From NCBI GenBank assembly GCA_050123335.1, contig JASFHH010000024.1, positions 1 to 25,165 of the forward strand: DNA of 25,165 nt, in the 5' to 3' direction. How positions within the stretch are numbered: the stretch's first letter is position 1; each line of letters opens with the position of its first letter. The position numbers and the translations under genes are program-made. Of this stretch, positions 8,064-15,114 are shown piece by piece. Source of the DNA: JASFHF01 sp050123335 (lineage in GTDB: Bacteria; Pseudomonadota; Gammaproteobacteria; UBA12402). The notes under the pieces are model-generated. The model did no database searches. It saw nothing but the letters and a program-made list of their open reading frames with translations, and was not told the origin of the DNA.

Positions 8064-8606
8064 TTATTTATCTTTTGGACGCATAAAAATGATAACTGGA
8101 GACCAAGGCGTTAGATCATCAAAATTATTAAAATCTCCAATCGACTGTTTAAACAACTGATTAATTTGCTGCTGCATCATCTGAAATCTCTTACGCATAA
8201 ACTGCTGCTGCGCGTTAATTTTTTTTATAACTTTAGCAACTTCTTTTTTATCAATTTTTTTACCATTTTTATATACAACAATTTCATATTTACCATCTTT
8301 GTCCGGTTTTTCGTTAATAGTAACAGAAACTGATTGCAACGTTGATCGCTGCGGCACATTAAAAATCGTATTATAATACTGTTTGACATTAATCCAACCA
8401 ACTTTACCAGTTGCCGGATCTCCGACTTTTAACCATCCGTTTTTGCGATAAAAAGGAATCAACCTCCGCCCAGGAATTACCTGATTTACAACTTTTCCCT
8501 TAACAGATGGCTGATCAAATATTTTAAGTTTTTTATCTTGCGAAACTTTTGCATAACTTATAGATAATAAGCAGCTTAACAAAATTACACTGATACAATA
8601 TTTCAT
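8064..8606 (-). CDS. Secreted SH3b-domain protein
   Basis: The 180-residue product carries a signal peptide (cleavage after SISYA, residue 19) and then a bacterial SH3 domain at about 20-80 (KKLKIFDQPSVKGKVV.....GWLKVGDPATGKVGWINVKQY). The C-terminal half has a basic strand region KYEIVVYKNGKKI and a Gln/Met-rich helix (about 125-155) likely to form a coiled coil. SH3b domains in the periplasm usually bind peptidoglycan. Its ATG overlaps the stop of the DUF4870 gene by 4 nt (ATGA), so the two are translationally coupled. I do not recognise a named homologue. Confidence 0.75.
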   Translation of the reverse strand: MKYCISVILLSCLLSISYAKVSQDKKLKIFDQPSVKGKVVNQVIPGRRLIPFYRKNGWLKVGDPATGKVGWINVKQYYNTIFNVPQRSTLQSVSVTINEKPDKDGKYEIVVYKNGKKIDKKEVAKVIKKINAQQQFMRKRFQMMQQQINQLFKQSIGDFNNFDDLTPWSPVIIFMRPKDK

Positions 8607-8956
8607 TTTGATACGCCTACTGGCTTGTATTCATTCAAACACAACCAACCCTTCACAATGCGATAAATAATCCAAACTAAATCAGCAAACAAAATAATAA
8701 ATCCCACAAAAATAAATATCGTAACAACACCAACTACTGCCCATAACAATCCAAACCAAAATGTACGAATTTGCCAACGAAAATGGGATTCCAACCAAGT
8801 TCCTTTTACATCATCCAACTTAACATAATTTATCACCACACCAATGATTGCTGTAATACCATTAATAAAAGCTAACACCTGCAATGCATATACTACAAAT
8901 GCAATAGTTTTCGCGGTATCTTTTGATTCATTAGAACTCTGCTGTATATCATTCAT
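8603..8956 (-). CDS. DUF4870-family membrane protein
   Basis: The 117-residue product has the DUF4870 (Tic20-like fold) pattern: a first helix (about 17-44), the signature KLDDVKGTWLESHFRWQIRTF, and two further helices (about 66-100) with a charged end YRIVKGWLCLNEYKP. The family is common in proteobacteria and its function is not known. A good ribosome site AAGGAGA lies 8 nt before the ATG at 8956. A 116-bp palindromic element ends 22 nt upstream of the start. It heads the coupled group DUF4870 – SH3b – macrodomain. Confidence 0.88.
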   Translation of the reverse strand: MNDIQQSSNESKDTAKTIAFVVYALQVLAFINGITAIIGVVINYVKLDDVKGTWLESHFRWQIRTFWFGLLWAVVGVVTIFIFVGFIILFADLVWIIYRIVKGWLCLNEYKPVGVSK

Positions 8957-8977
8957 AAAAACATCTCCTTAAGTTTA

Positions 8978-9093
8978 GCTCGCAGTATTGGGGTTATCTT
9001 TTTAAGACAATGCGAGACCATGGATGGTCGAGCCTTAGCGCCACACGGATGTGCTTGAGCGTGTCTGAAAAAGATAACCCCACTGCTGCGAGC
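8978..9093. repeat. 116-bp palindromic element with GCTCGCAG ends
   Basis: Terminal arms of 32 nt are reverse complements with 3 mismatches: each begins GCTCGCAG and includes GGGGTTATCTTTTT followed by AGACA. The interior holds smaller hairpins, for example GACCAT/ATGGTC near 9016-9029. The element exactly fills the space between the stop of the PAS-receiver gene (9101) and the ribosome site of the DUF4870 gene (start 8956). It is more GC-rich than its surroundings. It could be a mobile MITE-like repeat, an intercistronic RNA structure, or both; the sequence alone does not decide. Confidence 0.82.
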
Positions 9094-9100
9094 ATTTTAC

Positions 9101-9898
9101 TTACAAAAATTTCATTAATGCTTTCTGCAACTTAATTTTAGTTAGCGGTTTTCTGATATAATCATTAATACCCACTTCCTTATACCGATTTACATCCCAC
9201 GCATAACCAGTGGTTGCAACAATCGGAATTTTAAGCTGCAATCTGCGACGCAATTCACCTGCCAAAGCTATACCATCTTTGCCAGGCAAACTAATATCCA
9301 AGAAAATTATATCATAATTATTGTGCAAATATTCTAACGCTTGTTGTGCTGTATTTGCAATAGTAATATCACAAAATAAATCCTCAAATAAACTTTTAGC
9401 AATACTTTGACAAACCGGATTATCTTCAATCAACAACACTCGAAAATTATTTCCATCAGATACTTGTTGATCTGCTTGCAAATTACACGCAATATCTTGA
9501 AAACCATGAGTCATAACCAAAATAAAACCAGATGGCTGATAATTCCGATCTAAATGCCTAATTATTGACCACTTAAGCTCAATTGCATCTTTTTCAGCAC
9601 CTAACATCCACTGAGAAAAGTCTTGTACAACTTCACCAGCCAAAATATCTTTTTTTTGACTAAAAATTGGAAAATCTAACTGATATTTTGCACATAATTC
9701 ACGAAAATTCGCTCCCACAAGCTCATTTACAGAAGAATGAAAAACCTGTGCAGCCAGTTCATTTAACGCATTAATGGTAAAATTTATCGACAAACAAATG
9801 ACCGGAAGTCCAAGAAAATTCATCGAAGCAATAGTATCGCTATTCTTCAGCCTTTCAAGATTCAACAATTCATCACGCGTTAATATCTCATTTCTCAT
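9101..9898 (-). CDS. Orphan PAS–receiver (response regulator) protein
   Basis: The 265-residue product has a PAS-like N-terminal part (about 20-135: FLGLPVICLSINFTINALNELAAQVF...ELVGANFRELC) and a full receiver domain (about 152-265). Receiver residues visible are the acidic pair in LLIEDNP, the phospho-acceptor Asp in IIFLDISLPGKDGI (about D201), TTGYA, and the Lys of YIRKPLT (about K250). There is no output domain and no histidine kinase nearby. The start chosen is the ATG at 9898, 6 nt after GAGG; an upstream GTG at 9910 overlaps that ribosome site. It resembles the C-terminal part of hybrid kinases and may pass phosphate to or from a kinase encoded elsewhere. Confidence 0.85.
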   Translation of the reverse strand: MRNEILTRDELLNLERLKNSDTIASMNFLGLPVICLSINFTINALNELAAQVFHSSVNELVGANFRELCAKYQLDFPIFSQKKDILAGEVVQDFSQWMLGAEKDAIELKWSIIRHLDRNYQPSGFILVMTHGFQDIACNLQADQQVSDGNNFRVLLIEDNPVCQSIAKSLFEDLFCDITIANTAQQALEYLHNNYDIIFLDISLPGKDGIALAGELRRRLQLKIPIVATTGYAWDVNRYKEVGINDYIRKPLTKIKLQKALMKFL

Positions 9899-9953
9899 CC
9901 ATGGCCTCACTTCGTGCTACATATAATATTACCGTACACGAAGCAAGCTAAAG

Positions 9954-9970
9954 GTGTCAAGACTTGACAC
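9954..9970. repeat. GTGTCAAG/CTTGACAC palindrome
   Basis: GTGTCAAG (9954-9961), one base, then its reverse complement CTTGACAC (9963-9970), preceded by AAG to give AAGGTGTCAAG. It lies in the divergent 243-nt gap between the PAS-receiver and Smr-domain genes. It is a short member of the GGTGTC family seen at 799-827 and 15024-15105. Confidence 0.6.
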
Positions 9971-10064
9971 GTATCACTTCATCACTTTTTTAATATTGGA
10001 AAAGGCATGTACAAAAAACAAGCAAAAATGCATGAAGCTGCTAATTTTTCAGATTCTTTGGTTG

Positions 10065-10081
10065 CTTAAGATTATCTTAAG
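10065..10081. promoter_or_regulatory. Perfect palindrome upstream of the Smr-domain gene, possible operator
   Basis: CTTAAGAT, one base, then ATCTTAAG (10065-10081). It lies about 60 nt upstream of the Smr-protein start and about 16 nt upstream of a possible promoter at 10097-10124. An operator for a dimeric regulator is one reading; a hairpin ending the 20-codon frame before it (10007-10069) is another. Confidence 0.35.
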
Positions 10082-10096
10082 AAACAATAACTATAA

Positions 10097-10124
10097 TTGA
10101 ATTGTAACTAAAATAGTTTATAAC
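10097..10124 (+). promoter_or_regulatory. Possible promoter of the Smr-domain gene
   Basis: TTGAAT (10097-10102) and TATAAC (10119-10124) are 16 bp apart, each one or two bases from the sigma70 consensus. GAGGA (10128-10132) then precedes the ATG at 10142. In such AT-rich DNA this is suggestive only. Confidence 0.35.
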
Positions 10125-10141
10125 AACGAGGAAAAATAAAA

Positions 10142-11812
10142 ATGTTTAAAAATAAATTACACGAAGATTTATATAGGGCAATAAAAACAAACAATACAGA
10201 GTTATTTATTTCAACAATAAAACAGAATGAAATACGAAAAGAACTTCAATTAAAACATTTTTTGATTGCCTTTGAAAAAGCTGTGACAGCTAACACTGCA
10301 AAGAATAGACTTGCTATAAAACTGATAATTGCATGCCCTTTGTTATTAAATTGTTTTTCAGAAAATATGTGCCAAAAATTGTCACATTATATTGTAGACT
10401 CTTATTTTCACCTTCCACTAGTCGAATTGTTAATACAGAAAGAGACATTGCAATTTACGCACCATACTCTCCACTGTAAACTCACAATTTATATTGGGTT
10501 AATAGATTTAACGAAATTGCAAGAAAAATTACCATTACAACCAGATAAAAATTGGATAGAATATTCATATAAATTTGCAAAAAAAATATCAACAGCTTTA
10601 CAAAAAACATCACCAAATTATAAAAACAGTCTGGAAATAATGAAAATATTAAAAGCTAAATATAACAATTTATACAAAAAAAATCATCAAATAACACAAA
10701 TTAAAATTCCACATGGCACACAAAAAACCACCAACCTTAAAATACATAAAGATGAATTATTTGATAACTTGAAAACAAAAAATATGCTAAATAAATTTAA
10801 ACCAGATTACAGAGCAATACAATGTAATGAAAAAATTAAAATATCTGGTAAACAAGAAAATTTTGTAGAAATTATAACACAATTCACTAAAGCAAAACAA
10901 TTTAATTATCTAGATTCTTACATATTAAGAACCACTCAAGTAGCATTTAATAACGGCATAGGTAAAATGATTAGCCGACGTAATTATGCCGAAGCTATAG
11001 AATTATATTTGTTAACAATAAAATTAGAAATTGCAAATGATTTTATTACGACTTCCGCCAAAAAAGCTATTCACATTGGCATAAATTCAGCAATACAAAA
11101 AAAAGACATTCAAAGTATTAAAAACTTATATGTAAAAGTAGAGAAATTAAACATTATTAATAAAACTATGATGCAACAAATTATCATACTTCTTCAGCAA
11201 AATATCAATAAGTTAAACAATTACAACACTATTGTATGGTCATTTTCAATATTACACAAATATAACAGTAGCAATTTAGCATTGTGTAATAAAATTTGCA
11301 ATAAATTACCAAAAAATGAATCACGAAAAATTTTCACTTTATTTTTTCAAATAAATCATGGATCCGAGCACTTGCCAATAATAAAAAATCATGATAATAG
11401 CGCAAGTTGCGATCTGCACGGACTTGATCATCGCACGACATACCATTATTTAGAATTTATTATGCAAAATACCAAAACTTCTCAAACAATAACTTTTAAT
11501 GTTGGAGCAGGCAATCATAGCAATAATATTAATAAGCATGGTGAACATCCTGTACTCGCAGGCATACATGATTTTTGTGCCAATTATCCTTATAATTGCA
11601 TTAGATTACTACATAAAAACAATTATCAAAGAATCATTAAATTCATACCAATAAATAATAATACACCATCCAAAATGCACCCAATTAGTTTATTGCTTTT
11701 ACCATCGAATATTCAACGACAACTTGCAAAAGAACAGGAAAAAAAAGAAAGACAAAATAAAACGCATAAAAAAATTATTGGGAAAATAACACCAAGATTA
11801 CGAAAACTTTAA
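10142..11812 (+). CDS. Helical-repeat protein with C-terminal Smr domain
   Basis: The 556-residue product ends in an Smr (small MutS-related) domain, about residues 420-515: CDLHGLDHRTTYHYLEFIM (D424-L-H-G), then TITFNVGAGNHSNNINKHGEHPVL, where the usual (T/H)GxGxHS motif is seen as VGAGNHS (454-460). Smr domains are typically nucleases acting on RNA or DNA. The preceding 400 residues are helical, Lys/Asn-rich and unrecognised; stretches such as ISRRNYAEAIELYLLTIKLEIAND and IQKKDIQSIKNLYVKVEKLNIINKT look like PPR/TPR-type helix pairs (inference). This layout recalls the PPR-SMR proteins of plant organelles. The gene is monocistronic, extremely AT-rich, and convergent with ppsA. Start: ATG 10142, after GAGGA. 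Confidence 0.72.
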   Translation: MFKNKLHEDLYRAIKTNNTELFISTIKQNEIRKELQLKHFLIAFEKAVTANTAKNRLAIKLIIACPLLLNCFSENMCQKLSHYIVDSYFHLPLVELLIQKETLQFTHHTLHCKLTIYIGLIDLTKLQEKLPLQPDKNWIEYSYKFAKKISTALQKTSPNYKNSLEIMKILKAKYNNLYKKNHQITQIKIPHGTQKTTNLKIHKDELFDNLKTKNMLNKFKPDYRAIQCNEKIKISGKQENFVEIITQFTKAKQFNYLDSYILRTTQVAFNNGIGKMISRRNYAEAIELYLLTIKLEIANDFITTSAKKAIHIGINSAIQKKDIQSIKNLYVKVEKLNIINKTMMQQIIILLQQNINKLNNYNTIVWSFSILHKYNSSNLALCNKICNKLPKNESRKIFTLFFQINHGSEHLPIIKNHDNSASCDLHGLDHRTTYHYLEFIMQNTKTSQTITFNVGAGNHSNNINKHGEHPVLAGIHDFCANYPYNCIRLLHKNNYQRIIKFIPINNNTPSKMHPISLLLLPSNIQRQLAKEQEKKERQNKTHKKIIGKITPRLRKL

Positions 11813-11873
11813 TATTAAATACATTATTAGAAATGAACATGAATATTATAACCGCGCTTTGTTTTTACAAATT

Positions 11874-14228
11874 CTACTTAGCCAAATTCAGCCAAGTAGG
11901 CACCACAGTATCCGGATTCAAAGACATTGAACCAATACCTTGTTCGAGCAACCATTCAGCCAAATCAGGATGATCTGATGGGCCTTGACCGCAAATACCA
12001 ATATATTTATCTAGTTTGTTGCAAGTTGATATTGCCTTCGCCAAGGATCTTTTTACCGCTTCATTGCGTTCATCAAATAAATTTGCGACCAAATTTGAAT
12101 CGCGATCAAGCCCTAATGTTAATTGAGTTAAATCATTCGAGCCAATCGAAAAACCATCAAAATGTTCTAAAAATTCTTCAGCCAAAATCACATTCGACGG
12201 AATTTCACACATCATAATAATTTTTAAATCGTTCACCCCTTGCTTTAAGTTATTTTTCGCAAGCAATTCAATGATACTTTTACCTTCTTCAACAGTGCGC
12301 GTAAATGGAATCATAATTACTACATTAGTTAACCCCATATCATCACGCACTTTACGTAACGCGCGGCATTCCAATTCAAAACAATCACTAAAAGCAGGAT
12401 CAACATAACGCGAAGCTCCACGAAAACCAATCATTGGATTTTCTTCATCAGGCTCATAATCTTCGCCACCCAATAAATTTGCATATTCATTCGATTTAAA
12501 ATCTGAAGTACGAACAATTACGGATTTTGGATAAAACGCTGCTGCAATCGTCGCAATTCCTTCGGACAATTTATCCACATAATAATCAACCGGATTTTTA
12601 TAACCACAGATTTTTTTATCAATCTTCCGCTGCAACTCAGACGGTAAACTAGCATAACGAATTAACGCTTTTGGATGCACGCCAATCATATTATTAATAA
12701 TAAATTCCAGTCGCGCCAAACCAACTCCATGATTAGGAATAAAACTATAACTAAATGCTAAATCAGGATCACCGATATTCATCATGATTTTAGTCGGCAA
12801 TTCTGGCATATTAGAACTATCCAACTCATCAACTTTATATTCCAACAAACCTTCATAAACATTTCCAGTATCACCTTCAGCACAAGATACAGTGACTTCC
12901 TGACCGTCTTTAATAACTTCTGTTGCATTACCGCAACCAACAATCGCCGGAATACCTAATTCACGAGCTACGATCGCTGCATGACAAGTACGCCCACCAC
13001 GATTAGTAATAATTGCTGCTGATCTTTTCATGATTGGTTCCCAATCTGGATCCGTCATTTCAGTAACCAATACATCACCTGCTTGCAGCTTTGACATTTC
13101 ACTAATATTTTTTAAAACTTTTGCTTTGCCTTGCCCCATTAATTGTCCAACACTGCGGCCAGTAATAATAATTTTACCACGCGATTTTAAAGTGTAACGT
13201 TTTAAAATTTGTAAATCAGCACGGCTTTTTACTGTTTCAGGTCTGGCTTGCACAATATATAATTTTCCGTCAATACCATCACGCGCCCATTCAACATCCA
13301 TTGGCATACCATAATGCTTTTCAATCATTACAGCATATTTTGCTAATTCCTGAATTTCACTATCAGTCAACGTAAATACACATTGTTCTTTTTCGTCTAC
13401 ATCAACAATTTTAGTCGGATTTTTTAGATCATTTGCATAAACCATTTTAATTTTTTTATCACCTAAATTTTTACGCAAAATTGCCGGTTTTTTGGCTTGC
13501 AAATTAGGCTTATAAACATAATATTCATCTGGATTTACCGAACCTTGCACAATCGTTTCACCAAGACCATATCCAGCATTAATAAATACCACATTTTGAA
13601 ATCCGGACTCGGTATCAATACTAAACATCACTCCGCTAGCACCAATATCACTGCGCACCATATATTGAATACCCGCAGATAAAGCAACTTTGCGATGATC
13701 AAAATTATGATTAACCCGATAAGTTATCGCACGATCATTAAAAAGTGACGCAAAAACTTTTTTAATCGCCAAAATTACATTTTCTAAACCTTGAACATTT
13801 AAATAGGTTTCGTGCTGGCCTGCAAATGAAGCTTCAGGCAAATCTTCAGCAGTTGCTGATGATCGCACCGCAACTGAAACATCCTGGCCATGATCCTGCT
13901 GCATTTTAGTAAATGCCGCCGTAATTTCTTGTTTGAATTTATCTGAAAAATCTGCATCAATAATTGCTTGTCTAATTTTTTTACCAGATTTTTCTAATGC
14001 AGAAATATCATTAACATCTAGTTCATCTAAAATCTGATAAATTTTATCATCTAGATTATTTTGCGCAAAAAAATCGCGATAAGCTTGCGCGGTGGTTGCA
14101 AATCCCATTGGCACCCGCATCCCGTTATTAGATAAATTTTGGATCATCTCACCCAATGATGAGTTTTTCCCTCCAACTTCTTCAACATCTTTCCTACCTA
14201 ACTTATCGAACCAGATAATGTGTGTCAT
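11874..14228 (-). CDS. ppsA: Phosphoenolpyruvate synthase
   Basis: Makes PEP from pyruvate with ATP (AMP and phosphate released), the entry to gluconeogenesis. The 784-residue product is of usual length. It has the N-terminal ATP-grasp domain (VGGKNSSLGEM, VAVRSSATAEDLPEASFAGQHETYLN, YGLGETIVQGSVNPDEY), the swivelling phosphohistidine domain with GGRTCHAAIVARELGIPAIVG (His416), and the C-terminal PEP-binding barrel (GFRGASRY, MCEIPSNV, FSIGSNDLTQLTLGLDRDS, GICGQGPSDHPDLAEWLL). Two in-frame ATGs lie two codons apart; the second, at 14228, is 7 nt after AGGA and is preferred to 14234. The gene stands alone and converges with the Smr-domain gene. Confidence 0.97.
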   Translation of the reverse strand: MTHIIWFDKLGRKDVEEVGGKNSSLGEMIQNLSNNGMRVPMGFATTAQAYRDFFAQNNLDDKIYQILDELDVNDISALEKSGKKIRQAIIDADFSDKFKQEITAAFTKMQQDHGQDVSVAVRSSATAEDLPEASFAGQHETYLNVQGLENVILAIKKVFASLFNDRAITYRVNHNFDHRKVALSAGIQYMVRSDIGASGVMFSIDTESGFQNVVFINAGYGLGETIVQGSVNPDEYYVYKPNLQAKKPAILRKNLGDKKIKMVYANDLKNPTKIVDVDEKEQCVFTLTDSEIQELAKYAVMIEKHYGMPMDVEWARDGIDGKLYIVQARPETVKSRADLQILKRYTLKSRGKIIITGRSVGQLMGQGKAKVLKNISEMSKLQAGDVLVTEMTDPDWEPIMKRSAAIITNRGGRTCHAAIVARELGIPAIVGCGNATEVIKDGQEVTVSCAEGDTGNVYEGLLEYKVDELDSSNMPELPTKIMMNIGDPDLAFSYSFIPNHGVGLARLEFIINNMIGVHPKALIRYASLPSELQRKIDKKICGYKNPVDYYVDKLSEGIATIAAAFYPKSVIVRTSDFKSNEYANLLGGEDYEPDEENPMIGFRGASRYVDPAFSDCFELECRALRKVRDDMGLTNVVIMIPFTRTVEEGKSIIELLAKNNLKQGVNDLKIIMMCEIPSNVILAEEFLEHFDGFSIGSNDLTQLTLGLDRDSNLVANLFDERNEAVKRSLAKAISTCNKLDKYIGICGQGPSDHPDLAEWLLEQGIGSMSLNPDTVVPTWLNLAK

Positions 14229-14282
14229 AATCATTTCCTTTTTTGTTTATATCTTAAGTTCTTTTTAACCACTCAGGGGGTC

Positions 14283-14401
14283 GGGGCTTTACATGATTTT
14301 TATGGGGCCAGGTCTTTACTAATTACAAAGCTACCGCACTTGTAATTAGTAAAGACCTGGCCCCTCTAAGTTGCCTTGTAATTATGTGAAGCTCACGTCC
14401 C
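14283..14401. repeat. Composite palindromic element with a nested palindrome
   Basis: Inner part: a perfect 25-bp inverted repeat, 14304-14328 and 14340-14364, around an 11-nt loop; the arms begin GGGGCCAGGTCTTTAC and include TAATTACAA. Outer part: GGGGCTTTACATGATT (14283-14298) on the left and AATTATGTGAAGCTCACGTCCC-like sequence (about 14380-14401) on the right, which pair imperfectly and match the arms of the 4945-5011 element. The right flank of the inner palindrome, CTCTAAGT, is the flank of the element at 4945-5011. It looks like one element interrupted by a relative. It lies between ppsA and the GNAT gene. Confidence 0.82.
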
Positions 14402-14418
14402 GCCTACATGCGAGCATC

Positions 14419-14922
14419 TTACACCAAATCCTTAACCATCTTATATCTTGTTGGTTCAGTTGCTTCAAACGAACTAACTTCATCAACAACTTTATAACCA
14501 GATTTTTCGTATAATCTTATTGCGGATTTATTAATTTTAAATACGAATAATACAATTTGATTAGCCCCTAATTTTTTTGATTCTTGTTCATAAAATTTTA
14601 ATAATTCGCCAGCATATCCACGACCACGATACTCCGGTTCGATAAAAATATATACTAAAAACGATACATTACCTTCATCGACCAACTCAAACCAAATCCA
14701 ACCAACCGTTGTATTTTTACCATCTTTAACACGATAAAAATGATGAGTTTTTGAAGTTAATGCTTCTTGTACCCACGGCAATACTTCTTCTCGCGAAACC
14801 CGAAGTGCCTCCTCCATACTGCTAACTTCCTTAGACTCGAAAATATACTCCGCATATTTTTTAACAGATTGATTCGCGTAAAACTTGAATGCGTTCGGCT
14901 GTAACTTTTTGAATTTGAGCAT
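14419..14922 (-). CDS. GNAT-family N-acetyltransferase
   Basis: The 167-residue product carries a GNAT fold: VGWIWFELVDEGNVSFLVYIFIEPEYRGRGYAGELLKFYEQESKKLGANQIVLFVFKINKSAIRLYEKSGYKVV in pieces, with the acetyl-CoA loop EYRGRGYAG (about residues 117-125) and the C-terminal AIRLYEKSGY motif (about 134-143). The acceptor substrate cannot be predicted. The start at 14922 (MLKFKKLQPN) is preceded by a GGGTGG stretch about 8 nt upstream. The gene is alone, 185 nt upstream of ppsA and divergent from fba. Confidence 0.87.
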   Translation of the reverse strand: MLKFKKLQPNAFKFYANQSVKKYAEYIFESKEVSSMEEALRVSREEVLPWVQEALTSKTHHFYRVKDGKNTTVGWIWFELVDEGNVSFLVYIFIEPEYRGRGYAGELLKFYEQESKKLGANQIVLFVFKINKSAIRLYEKSGYKVVDEVSSFEATEPTRYKMVKDLV

Positions 14923-15023
14923 ATAATGCCACCCTTAATATTTTTATCAGAAATTATACCCTTGTCTGCGATAAATACCAACTAACCAATTGCCATTTTT
15001 GACCGAAATGATTACAATTTAGT

Positions 15024-15105
15024 TGGTGTCAAGTCTAGACTTGAGACTTGGCACAATAATCATTTAGCTACTAAAAATCAAGTCTCAAGTCTAGACTTGA
15101 CACCA
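15024..15105. repeat. Perfect 27-bp inverted repeat upstream of fba, GGTGTC type
   Basis: Left arm 15024-15050 and right arm 15079-15105 are exact reverse complements around a 28-nt spacer. Each arm contains the 14-bp palindrome CAAGTCTAGACTTG and the outer ends are TGGTGTC/GACACCA. The right arm touches the fba ribosome site: the last A of the arm is the first base of AGGAGG (15105-15110). If present in the mRNA, the stem would stack directly against the ribosome site. No convincing promoter is visible between the arms and the start, so the true 5' end is open. Confidence 0.88.
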
Positions 15106-15114
15106 GGAGGATAT

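Noticed and set aside
14283..14401. Rho-independent terminator upstream of ppsA or downstream of the GNAT gene
   Set aside because: The stems are long and have no T-run on either side; similarity to the 4945-5011 element favours a mobile repeat, though some termination cannot be excluded.
15097..15114. TTG start adding six residues to the aldolase
   Set aside because: The extra codons run through the inverted repeat and the ribosome site AGGAGG, which properly serves the ATG at 15115.
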